Below, piece after piece: positions 1 to 6,097 of a stretch of DNA of 10,131 nt. The notes under the pieces were generated by a model. It saw only the letters and a list, made by a program, of their open reading frames with translations. It searched no databases and had not been told where the DNA came from. Position 1 is the stretch's first letter; each line of letters starts with the position of its first letter. The translations under genes and the position numbers were made by a program. Source of the DNA: Cohaesibacteraceae bacterium (GTDB lineage: Bacteria; Pseudomonadota; Alphaproteobacteria; Rhizobiales; Cohaesibacteraceae); the NCBI GenBank assembly GCA_016764535.1, contig JAESRR010000066.1:1-10131 (forward strand). The letters run 5' to 3'.

Positions 1-722
1 TCAGCACGGGAAACAAATCCATATCCTGCGCCTGAAGCCACAATCTCCCGGACTGTTTCTCGCCCTTCGGCTTCGATGGTTGGTACAAGTGTAACCCCGA
101 TAGACTGGCAGTAATCCTGAATAAGCTCCCGTGTCTTGGAACCAGTTTCACGGGCCACGAGCGGATATTTTGACAATTCTTTCAACGAAAGTGGTTTTTG
201 ATCTTCTGGAAACATACCCCGGGCAGCGAACGGAACTATCGGCGTTTTATCCAGACTAATTGATTGAACGTCACGCGTTTTTTCGAACAGCCCACCCACA
301 CCAATTTCAACCTGATAATTTCTCAACGCATTAAGTACGTCGTTCGTGTTACCGGATTTCAAAGAAACCAGAACTTTGGGGTATTCATTGCGAAAATCGG
401 CAAGAGCCGCCGAAAAATGATCAACCGACCCGGCAATAATTCGCAATACCCCTTCGACTTCTGCTCTTGCTTCATCAAGATAATCGTCTATTCGCTCTTC
501 AATTTCAAAAAGTTGTTTGGTTAATAACAACAGCTGCCTGCCTGCCTCGGTGAGTTGTACTCTTTTCCTTGTTCTCGAAAATAAGAGAACATCACTGGAT
601 TGCTCAAGTTTCCGTACCTGGTCGGATATAGCAGGCTGCGTCAAAAACATCGCTTCAGCGGCTCGGGAAAAACCACCATAAACCGCCACGAAATGAAATG
701 CCCGGAGTTGCGAATAACGCAT
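1..722 (-). CDS. LysR-family transcriptional regulator, probable regulator of AEP catabolism (3' end cut by window)
   Basis: The reverse strand from ATG at 722 reads open to the left edge, giving 240 residues of a protein whose family is usually about 300 long, so the C-terminal end lies outside. The first 60 residues are a typical LysR winged helix-turn-helix: start MRYSQLRAFHFVA, then GGFSRAAEA, the recognition-helix stretch LTQPAISDQVRKLE (about 27-40) and LTEAGR (57-62). A linker helix follows, then an effector-binding domain from about residue 90. The start is favoured because family members begin a few residues before this helix; a weak GGGA Shine-Dalgarno lies at 731-734. The gene diverges from phnW across 113 bp holding a LysR-type dyad. 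LysR regulators next to AEP catabolism genes form a recognised subgroup (TIGR03339, from memory). Inference: it activates phnWAY in response to AEP or a pathway intermediate and autoregulates. The family call is secure; the effector is not visible. Confidence 0.93.
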   Translation of the reverse strand, partial: MRYSQLRAFHFVAVYGGFSRAAEAMFLTQPAISDQVRKLEQSSDVLLFSRTRKRVQLTEAGRQLLLLTKQLFEIEERIDDYLDEARAEVEGVLRIIAGSVDHFSAALADFRNEYPKVLVSLKSGNTNDVLNALRNYQVEIGVGGLFEKTRDVQSISLDKTPIVPFAARGMFPEDQKPLSLKELSKYPLVARETGSKTRELIQDYCQSIGVTLVPTIEAEGRETVREIVASGAGYGFVSRA

Positions 723-743
723 ATTTGAAATCCCGCCGATAAC

Positions 744-758
744 ATAAGTTAAACTTAT
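744..758. promoter_or_regulatory. Perfect 15-bp dyad, candidate LysR operator (T-N11-A box)
   Basis: ATAAGTT-A-AACTTAT is a perfect inverted repeat with 7-bp arms around one central base. It fits the LysR recognition pattern T-N11-A (T at 745, A at 757) and lies between the divergent LysR gene and phnW. Its centre (751) is about 64 bp upstream of the transcription start predicted for phnW, matching the usual activation-site position near -65 for this family. A second, overlapping inverted repeat, TTATCA-AA-TGATAA, runs from 755 to 768 on the phnW side and could be part of the secondary activation site. The dyad is seen directly; binding by the neighbouring regulator is inferred. Confidence 0.72.
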
Positions 759-779
759 CAAATGATAATAATTAACAAT

Positions 780-808
780 TTTACATATAGTTGGCCATAG
801 CGCAAAAT
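780..808 (+). promoter_or_regulatory. Candidate sigma-70 promoter of phnWAY
   Basis: TTTACA (780-785, five of six matches to the -35 consensus) is followed after exactly 17 bp by CAAAAT (803-808, four of six matches to the -10 consensus). This predicts a start near 815 and a leader of about 20 nt before the phnW ATG. The weak -10 suits an activator-dependent promoter. Two near-identical octamers, TTGGCCAT (791-798) and TTGGTCAT (808-815), lie 17 bp apart, straddling the -10 box; they may be coincidence. No transcription data support this call. Confidence 0.45.
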
Positions 809-835
809 TGGTCATCACATGCTTTTGGATAGATT

Positions 836-2026
836 ATGACCAAAATTATCAATAGATTTGAAACACCGGTTCTGGGCGAACCTTTCCTGTTAACACCAGG
901 CCCACTCACGACTTCATACAAAGTGAAAGAAGCCATGCTGCGGGACTGGGGAAGTTGGGATGTTGATTTTCGAAAAATGACTTCGCAATTACGCGAGGCT
1001 ATTTTAGACCTTCTGGGTGAAGGAAAAAAAGATTTTGATTGCGTACCAATGCAGGGAAGTGGAACATTTTCTGTAGAAGCAATGTTGACTTCCTTCATTC
1101 CTGCAAATGGCAAAACCCTTGTACTGGCCAATGGAGCATATGGTCAGCGATCGGCTCAAACATTGAAGCAAGCTGGTCGTGACGTCCTGGTTCTCGACAA
1201 AGGCGATTACATGCCGCCACGAGGAGACGAAGTTTCAAAAATCCTGAAAAATGACAAGGATATTACACATGTTGTTGCAATTCACTGTGAGACAAGCTCC
1301 GGCATTCTCAACCCGGTAGAAGAGATTTCCAAAGCAACCTATGCTGCTGGATGCAAATTGCTCGTCGATAGCATGTCTGCGTTTGGCGCGATCCCGCTTG
1401 AACCACATCAGGTTCGGTATGAAGCCCTGGTATCATCGGCTAACAAATGTATCGAAGGTGTGCCTGGATTTGGTTTCATTGTAGCCCGAAAAGATGCGCT
1501 AGAGAAAGCCAAAGGAAATTGCGCATCAATCAGCCTTGATGTGCATGCCCAGTGGGCTCACATGAACAAAACCGGACAATGGCGTTTTACGCCTCCAACA
1601 CATGTTGTCGCTGCTTTTATGGAGGCTTTGCGTGCACACAAGGAAGAAGGCGGCGTCGCAGCTCGCGGTGCCCGATACGCAAAAAACAGAGACACGCTGG
1701 TAGCTGGCATGCGTGAAATCGGATTTGAAACTCTTCTTGACAAACAATGGTTGTCTCCAATCATTGTAACTTTTTTTTCGCCTGCCGATCCTAACTTCGG
1801 ATTTCAAAAATTCTACGATCTTATGAAATCGCGAGGTTTCATTATTTATCCAGGAAAACTAACAGTTGTTGACAGTTTTCGCATCGGCTGCATTGGCCAT
1901 CTGGATGCTGGCGTTATGAAAAATGTAGTGTCAGCAGCTCGCGATACCCTTAAAGAAATGAATGTGACTTCAGCTGGTCCACCACCAGCAGCAATTCAGG
2001 AACGCCAGGCCCTCCTGGCACATTAA
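836..2026 (+). CDS. phnW: 2-aminoethylphosphonate--pyruvate transaminase PhnW
   Basis: PhnW is a PLP-dependent class V aminotransferase that moves the amino group of AEP to pyruvate, giving phosphonoacetaldehyde and alanine in the cytoplasm. The 396-residue product carries the family signatures in order: LLTPGPLTTS (18-27), QGSGTFSVEA (73-82), the cofactor aspartate in VDSMSAFG (Asp178), the Schiff-base lysine in SSANKCIEGVPGF (Lys204), FTPPTH (251-256) and the substrate-binding arginine in SFRIGCIG (Arg349). It is about 30 residues longer than Salmonella PhnW as I remember it: roughly ten extra at the N-terminus and a proline-containing C-terminal tail after about residue 377. ATG 836 is the first in-frame ATG; its Shine-Dalgarno (GGATAG, 827-832) is weak and close. 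It leads a three-gene operon, with phnA starting 25 nt after its stop. Function is secure from motifs and context. Confidence 0.97.
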   Translation: MTKIINRFETPVLGEPFLLTPGPLTTSYKVKEAMLRDWGSWDVDFRKMTSQLREAILDLLGEGKKDFDCVPMQGSGTFSVEAMLTSFIPANGKTLVLANGAYGQRSAQTLKQAGRDVLVLDKGDYMPPRGDEVSKILKNDKDITHVVAIHCETSSGILNPVEEISKATYAAGCKLLVDSMSAFGAIPLEPHQVRYEALVSSANKCIEGVPGFGFIVARKDALEKAKGNCASISLDVHAQWAHMNKTGQWRFTPPTHVVAAFMEALRAHKEEGGVAARGARYAKNRDTLVAGMREIGFETLLDKQWLSPIIVTFFSPADPNFGFQKFYDLMKSRGFIIYPGKLTVVDSFRIGCIGHLDAGVMKNVVSAARDTLKEMNVTSAGPPPAAIQERQALLAH

Positions 2027-2051
2027 TCCAGATTTTAAGTGAGAATTTACG

Positions 2052-3296
2052 ATGCAGAATAAGAAACCGATTAGTGTAAATGGTCGCGAGTACCAGTTCC
2101 CGAATGTAACGGCAATTGTCATCTGCCTTGATGGTTGCGAACCGGCATATCTGGAACATGCTATTGCTGATGGACTGATGCCAACACTGAAACGAATGCA
2201 GGAAACGCAGACGAGCAGACTTGCACATTCTGTCATCCCATCGTTTACAAACCCAAATAACCTTTCAATTGCCACTGGCCGCCCACCAATAGTACATGGA
2301 ATTTGTGGGAATTTCCTGTTTGACCCTGACACAGGCCAGGAAGTCATGATGAACGATGTTCGTTTTTTGCGAGCGCCAACTATATTCAGCAAATTTTATG
2401 CAGCTGGAGCAAAAGTTGCTGTGATAACAGCAAAAGACAAACTCCGTGCTTTGCTTGGTGCAGGCCTTGAGTTCGATGATGATCGTGCAAGATGCTACTC
2501 GGCAGAAAAATCTGACTCATCAACTCAAGCTGAACATGGCCAGGCCAAAGCGAGCGAATGGCTCGGTATGGCCCAACCAGAAGTATATTCGGCCGAACTT
2601 TCAGAGTTTGTTTTTGCCGCAGGTGTGAAATTGCTTCAGGACTGGAGCCCGGACCTGATGTATCTCACGACCACCGATTATGTTCAGCATAAATATGCGC
2701 CTGAACATCCGCAAGCAAAAGCATTTTACGAAATGTTCGACCGCTACTTGACACAACTGGATGCCATGAATGCAGCAATCGTTGTTACCGCTGACCACGG
2801 GATGAAACCAAAACATCTTGCGGATGGTAGTCCCGCTGTCATCTACGTTCAGGATTTGTTTGACGAATGGTTGGGTAAAGAAGAAGCGCGTGTAATTTTG
2901 CCCATTACCGACCCTTATGTTGTTCATCATGGTGCATTGGGTTCATTCGCAACTGTATATTTGCCCAAAGAAGCCAATTTCGATGACATTAGAACGAAGT
3001 TGCTGACACATGACGCGATTACACATGTGTTAAGCAAACAGGAAGCCGTTGACCAGTTTGAGCTGCCGGAAGATCGGATCGGCGACATGGTTCTTGTATC
3101 AGGCGAAAATGTCTGCATTGGCACTTCAAAAGACCGACACGATCTGGATGCTCTTAACGAGCCTCTCCGCTCACATGGTGGCCTGACCGAGCAAGTCGTA
3201 CCGTTCATTGTCAATCGCAAGATTGAAATTGAGACAGCTCCGGTACTTAGAAACTTCGATGCGTTTTTTGTGGCGACCGCTGCAGCTGCCCTTTAG
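2052..3296 (+). CDS. phnA: Phosphonoacetate hydrolase PhnA
   Basis: PhnA is an alkaline-phosphatase-superfamily enzyme with two zinc ions that splits the C-P bond of phosphonoacetate into acetate and phosphate. The 414-residue length is normal (about 410-420). The metal and catalytic set is complete: Asp27 in VICLDGCEPAY, the nucleophile Thr66 in PSFTNPNN, Asp209 and His213 in TTTDYVQHKYAPEHP, Asp248 and His249 in TADHGMKPKH, and His375 in RSHGGLTEQ. All lie about two residues before the positions I recall for the S. meliloti enzyme, in which Thr68 is the nucleophile. The TTDYVQHKYAP stretch and the Thr nucleophile separate it from nucleotide pyrophosphatase relatives. ATG 2052 has a short purine-rich AGTGAGA (2038-2044) upstream. 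It lies between phnW (25-nt gap) and phnY (15-nt gap), so the three are surely cotranscribed. This is the unrelated phosphonoacetate hydrolase, not the E. coli gene of the same name. Confidence 0.97.
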   Translation: MQNKKPISVNGREYQFPNVTAIVICLDGCEPAYLEHAIADGLMPTLKRMQETQTSRLAHSVIPSFTNPNNLSIATGRPPIVHGICGNFLFDPDTGQEVMMNDVRFLRAPTIFSKFYAAGAKVAVITAKDKLRALLGAGLEFDDDRARCYSAEKSDSSTQAEHGQAKASEWLGMAQPEVYSAELSEFVFAAGVKLLQDWSPDLMYLTTTDYVQHKYAPEHPQAKAFYEMFDRYLTQLDAMNAAIVVTADHGMKPKHLADGSPAVIYVQDLFDEWLGKEEARVILPITDPYVVHHGALGSFATVYLPKEANFDDIRTKLLTHDAITHVLSKQEAVDQFELPEDRIGDMVLVSGENVCIGTSKDRHDLDALNEPLRSHGGLTEQVVPFIVNRKIEIETAPVLRNFDAFFVATAAAAL

Positions 3297-3311
3297 TGGA
3301 AAGGCCAAATT

Positions 3312-4763
3312 ATGTCTGTATCTCCAATTCAGCCACGACATGAATCCATGCGGTTGGCCGGACGCAAAATTGATACAAAAGAACGGGTGGAAATCCGGTA
3401 TCCATATACAAATGAGGTTATCGGATCTGTTCCTGCGGGCACTTCAGAACATGTAAAAGAAGCGTTTGAAATCGCAGCGTCGTATCAACCATCGCTCAGC
3501 CGATATGAGCGGCAACAAATTCTGCTAAATACAGCAAAAATAATATCGGAGCGCAAATCCGAACTTGCACCGATCATAACTGCCGAATTGGGTATCTCCC
3601 TCGCAGACGCATTATATGAATGCGGCCGTGCTACTGATGTATATACCCTTGCTGGTCAGGTATGTATTCTGGACGACGGAGAAATCTACTCTTGTGATCT
3701 CACACCGCATGGAACAGAACGCAAAATATTCACATTGCGAGAACCACTGAGATCAATCTCCGCAATAACACCGTTCAATCATCCACTTAACATGGTCAGC
3801 CATAAGATTGCACCGGCGATCGCGACAAATAACTGCGTTGTACTCAAACCCACAGAGTTAACTCCCCTCACCGCGATTTGGTTGGCGGATGCGCTGTACG
3901 AAGCCGGACTGCCGCCAGAAATGCTATCTGTAATAACCGGGTGGCCGAAAGACATTGGTGACGAAATGGTCACCAATCAGAACATAGAACTGGTTACATT
4001 TACAGGCGGCGTACCTATTGGAAAACTGATAGCAAAAAAAGCCGTTTACAAGCGCCAGATACTCGAATTGGGCGGAAATGATCCTTTAATTATCTGCAAC
4101 GATTTGTCAGATAAGGATTTGGAAAAAGCAGCAAAACTGGCTGTGGCCGGGGCAACCAAAAACTCGGGACAACGCTGCACGGCTGTTAAACGCATACTAT
4201 GCCAGGAGAGTGTCGCCGACAAATTTTCAAAATTGGTCAATGAGCTTGCCCGGGAAATCAAATTCGGTAATCCGATGGATCCCGGGACAATGCTGGGCAC
4301 GGTCATCCACGCAAAAGCTGCCGAAACATTTGAAGAAAGAGTATTCCAGGCAGAAAGTTCCGGGGCCAAAATACTATACCATCCCCCAAGAGATGGCGCA
4401 CTTTTACCCCCTATTGTCATTGATCACGTGGATCATAATTCTGAATTGGTAATGGAAGAAACTTTTGGGCCAATTATTCCAATTATTCGCGTATCAGATG
4501 ATGACGATGAAGTTATCAGGATTTCAAATTCCACTGCCTTCGGATTATCTTCTGGTGTGTGCACTAATAATTATTGGCGCATACAAAAATACATTAGAAG
4601 TCTCAAGGTGGGTACTGTAAATATTTGGGAAGTGCCGGGCTATCGTACAGAAATGTCACCGTTCGGGGGCATTAAAGACAGTGGAAACGGCTATAAAGAG
4701 GGTGTAATGGAGGCAATGAAACACTACACCAATATCAAGACATTCTCGCTCCCCTGGAACTAG
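3312..4763 (+). CDS. phnY: Phosphonoacetaldehyde dehydrogenase PhnY
   Basis: PhnY is an aldehyde dehydrogenase-superfamily enzyme that oxidises phosphonoacetaldehyde to phosphonoacetate with NAD+, linking PhnW to PhnA. The 483-residue product has the catalytic cysteine Cys289 in [11 protein letters not shown], the general base Glu252 in LELGGNDP, the oxyanion asparagine Asn156 in TPFNHPLN, and the probable phosphonate-binding Arg106, His157 and Arg288. The Rossmann-type stretch FTGGVPIGK (230-238) and the C-terminal [18 protein letters not shown] (447-464) are also present. The text closely follows S. meliloti PhnY from memory, with the same length to within a few residues, which separates it from succinate-semialdehyde or glyceraldehyde dehydrogenases. 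The Shine-Dalgarno GGAAAGG (3298-3304) sits 7 nt before ATG 3312 and supports this start. It is the last gene of the tight phnWAY unit; no phnX (phosphonatase) is visible, so the window encodes the oxidative branch of AEP breakdown. Confidence 0.97.
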   Translation: MSVSPIQPRHESMRLAGRKIDTKERVEIRYPYTNEVIGSVPAGTSEHVKEAFEIAASYQPSLSRYERQQILLNTAKIISERKSELAPIITAELGISLADALYECGRATDVYTLAGQVCILDDGEIYSCDLTPHGTERKIFTLREPLRSISAITPFNHPLNMVSHKIAPAIATNNCVVLKPTELTPLTAIWLADALYEAGLPPEMLSVITGWPKDIGDEMVTNQNIELVTFTGGVPIGKLIAKKAVYKRQILELGGNDPLIICNDLSDKDLEKAAKLAVAGATKNSGQRCTAVKRILCQESVADKFSKLVNELAREIKFGNPMDPGTMLGTVIHAKAAETFEERVFQAESSGAKILYHPPRDGALLPPIVIDHVDHNSELVMEETFGPIIPIIRVSDDDDEVIRISNSTAFGLSSGVCTNNYWRIQKYIRSLKVGTVNIWEVPGYRTEMSPFGGIKDSGNGYKEGVMEAMKHYTNIKTFSLPWN

Positions 4764-4831
4764 CTGAACCAACATTTCTCCAATTCAAATTCGATGAATA
4801 TTGGAACGATGGCCGGTATGATGTTGCTCAC

Positions 4832-4862
4832 ACTGCAGGTGAACCAAAACCTCATCTGCAGT
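4832..4862. terminator. Strong hairpin downstream of phnY, possible terminator or mRNA-stabilising structure
   Basis: ACTGCAGGTGA (4832-4842) pairs with TCATCTGCAGT (4852-4862): ten Watson-Crick pairs and one G-U pair, around a 9-base loop. It begins 69 bases after the phnY stop. No T-run follows on either strand, so it is not a textbook intrinsic terminator; it could pause or protect the 3' end of the phnWAY message. The pairing is seen directly; the role is inferred. Confidence 0.4.
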
Positions 4863-5007
4863 CCGGGCGATATAAATCGATACCGCGCACAAATCCTGAA
4901 ACAATTTTCTGACGGCTCAGACTAAATGTCAGATCAGGCCCAAACCCCGGCTTATAAGCAATTCCATCACTCTCTTTATTTTCAACCATAGGGCGGGCAA
5001 CATATTG

Positions 5008-5027
5008 ACTATTGTGAATAGTATTAT
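5008..5027 (+). promoter_or_regulatory. Dyad overlapping a -10-like box ahead of the DMT gene
   Basis: ACTATT-GTG-AATAGT (5008-5022) is a perfect inverted repeat with 6-bp arms. Its last base is the first of TATTAT (5022-5027), a five-of-six match to the -10 consensus. No -35 box lies at normal spacing (TTGACT at 5005-5010 is only 11 bp away), as would fit an activator-dependent or repressed promoter. The dyad does not fit the T-N11-A box seen before phnW, so a different regulator would be expected. A transcript starting here would have a very short leader, so the -10 reading is uncertain. Confidence 0.3.
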
Positions 5028-5030
5028 CAG

Positions 5031-5045
5031 TGAGGTGAATTTTTG
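5031..5045 (+). promoter_or_regulatory. Shine-Dalgarno that fixes a TTG start
   Basis: TGAGGTGA (5031-5038) contains a strong GAGGTG core about 6 nt before TTG at 5043-5045. No in-frame ATG or GTG occurs before the first membrane segment, so the TTG is the most reasonable start for the permease gene. Confidence 0.7.
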
Positions 5046-5903
5046 AGTGGATTTGTAATTACAATAGTTCTGTTTGCTGCATTATTTCATGCAACCTGGA
5101 ATGCTCTTGTAAAAGGGGCGCAAGATCGAACTATCACGATTGGACTTGTGGCGCTGGGGCACGTAATTCCCGGAGTAATTCTGGTTTACATGTTCGCAGC
5201 GCCATCGTTTGAATCAATAAAATTCATAATTGCTTCGACCATAATCCATTGGCTCTATTACTATTTACTCAATATTGCCTACCGATATGGTGATCTAAGC
5301 GTTGTCTACCCAATCTCGCGCGGCTTAACCCCAATCATAATTGCTTTAGGTGCACAATACTGGATCGGTGAAGTACTTCCAACTGCGGCATGGCTGGGAA
5401 TAATTACAATATCCATTGGAGTGATCATTGTTTCATGGGACAGCATCAGCAAAAAAATGCCCTATATGGGTCTGCTGGCTGCCGCAGGATTGGCAATCGT
5501 GATTTCTGCATACTCAACGGTTGATGGCGTTGGAGTTCGAATATCAAATAACTCAATGGCATATATAGGCTGGTTATTTATTGCTGAAATTTTTGTGGTT
5601 ATCTTTGTTTTTTCTTCAAGATGGTCACGCCTTGCAAAACTACCAGTCAAACAATCCATGCTCGGTATCCTGGGCGGTGTTATGTCAGGCACGGCATACG
5701 GAATGGTGCTATATGCGCAAACATTGGCTCCTCTCGGGATTGTCTCCGCTGTACGGGAAACTTCTGTCATTTTTGCAGCAATTATTGGCGTTTATTTTTT
5801 CCGGGAAGGAAAATGGCCTGTGCGTTTGCTGGCTGCCTCTGCCGTCGGGTTGGGTATCATATTAATCGCCTTTGGAACACAAGTTGATACACTTCATGGC
5901 TGA
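5043..5903 (+). CDS. DMT-superfamily (EamA) membrane protein associated with phosphonate use
   Basis: This 286-residue, very hydrophobic protein has the two-repeat architecture of EamA/DMT transporters, with about ten membrane segments. The first begins at residue 3 and runs into FHATWNALVKG (15-25). Typical repeat signatures are AYRYGDLSVVYPISRGLTPI (79-98), closing the first repeat, and GIVSAVRETSVIFAAIIGVY (232-251) in the second. The N-terminus faces the membrane directly, without a cleavable signal. A family resembling it, 'phosphonate utilization associated putative membrane protein' (TIGR03340, from memory), occurs beside phosphonate catabolism genes in several proteobacteria, and length and context fit. 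It may import or export AEP, phosphonoacetate or alanine; its substrate is not deducible. Initiation is at TTG with a strong Shine-Dalgarno. It follows phnY by 279 bp and converges on the hydrolase gene, with 194 bp between their stops. No dedicated phosphonate ABC importer is visible in this half of the window. Confidence 0.88.
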   Translation: MSGFVITIVLFAALFHATWNALVKGAQDRTITIGLVALGHVIPGVILVYMFAAPSFESIKFIIASTIIHWLYYYLLNIAYRYGDLSVVYPISRGLTPIIIALGAQYWIGEVLPTAAWLGIITISIGVIIVSWDSISKKMPYMGLLAAAGLAIVISAYSTVDGVGVRISNNSMAYIGWLFIAEIFVVIFVFSSRWSRLAKLPVKQSMLGILGGVMSGTAYGMVLYAQTLAPLGIVSAVRETSVIFAAIIGVYFFREGKWPVRLLAASAVGLGIILIAFGTQVDTLHG

Positions 5904-5938
5904 ATAACAATTGACTGCCGATTTGAAGCATGGCCGAA

Positions 5939-5963
5939 CACCAAAACAAGGGCGTTGTTGGTG
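5939..5963. other. Imperfect hairpin after the DMT gene
   Basis: CACCAA and CAA (5939-5944, 5947-5949) pair with TTG and TTGGTG (5955-5963), giving nine pairs with a two-base bulge and a five-base GGGCG loop. It starts 36 bases after the permease stop, where a terminator is expected, but no T-run follows. It may be a weak or Rho-assisted 3' end. Confidence 0.25.
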
Positions 5964-6025
5964 CCAGACCAAACAATGTTTGCAATGACGCTCAGGTGCC
6001 CTGCACGCAATACCTCTACGGATTC

Positions 6026-6047
6026 TGTCAATTGCATAAAATTGACA
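6026..6047. other. AT-rich inverted repeat in the convergent gap
   Basis: TGTCAATT (6026-6033) and AATTGACA (6040-6047) form a perfect 8-bp inverted repeat around a six-base loop. It sits between two convergent genes, so it could be a bidirectional 3'-end structure. The stem is AT-rich and lacks a flanking T-run in either direction, so termination activity is doubtful. Confidence 0.25.
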
Positions 6048-6073
6048 AAAGTGAGGGCCCAATCAACTACTTA

Positions 6074-6094
6074 AGGTCAGTCAGGCATTGACCT
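6074..6094 (-). terminator. Candidate 3'-end hairpin of the hydrolase operon
   Basis: On the minus strand AGGTCA...TGACCT pairs six bases (6089-6094 with 6074-6079) around a nine-base loop, starting 3 nt after the hydrolase stop. The following bases are TTAAG, a poor U-tract. It is the nearest structure to the end of the leftward operon, but weak. Confidence 0.25.
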
Positions 6095-6097
6095 AAC

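Larger units (their letters stand above)
4764..5042. other. 279-bp gap between phnY and the DMT permease gene
   Basis: No convincing gene is present. The longest open stretches are a 43-codon reading frame on the plus strand (4794-4925) and a 45-codon frame on the minus strand (4852-4989), neither with a Shine-Dalgarno or recognisable product. The gap does hold an 11-bp hairpin (4832-4862), a weaker interrupted inverted repeat TCCAAT/ATTGGA (4779-4805), and, next to the downstream gene, an operator-like dyad (5008-5022) overlapping a TATTAT box (5022-5027). The size of the gap, against 15-25 nt inside phnWAY, suggests the membrane protein gene is a separate or separately regulated unit. Confidence 0.6.

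Noticed and set aside
264..524. Plus-strand 86-codon frame within the LysR gene
   Set aside because: It is antisense to a continuous LysR reading frame with a clear effector-binding domain.
1970..2392. Minus-strand open frame of about 140 codons across the phnW-phnA junction
   Set aside because: It is antisense to two genes with intact catalytic motifs and shows no family features.
4794..4925. Plus-strand 43-codon frame in the same gap
   Set aside because: No ribosome binding site precedes its ATG and the product is not recognisable; it overlaps the opposite-strand frame and the hairpin.
4852..4989. Minus-strand 45-codon frame in the phnY-DMT gap
   Set aside because: The composition looks protein-like, but there is no Shine-Dalgarno, it ends inside the hairpin and I recognise no homologue. 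It could be a remnant, but nothing proves it.
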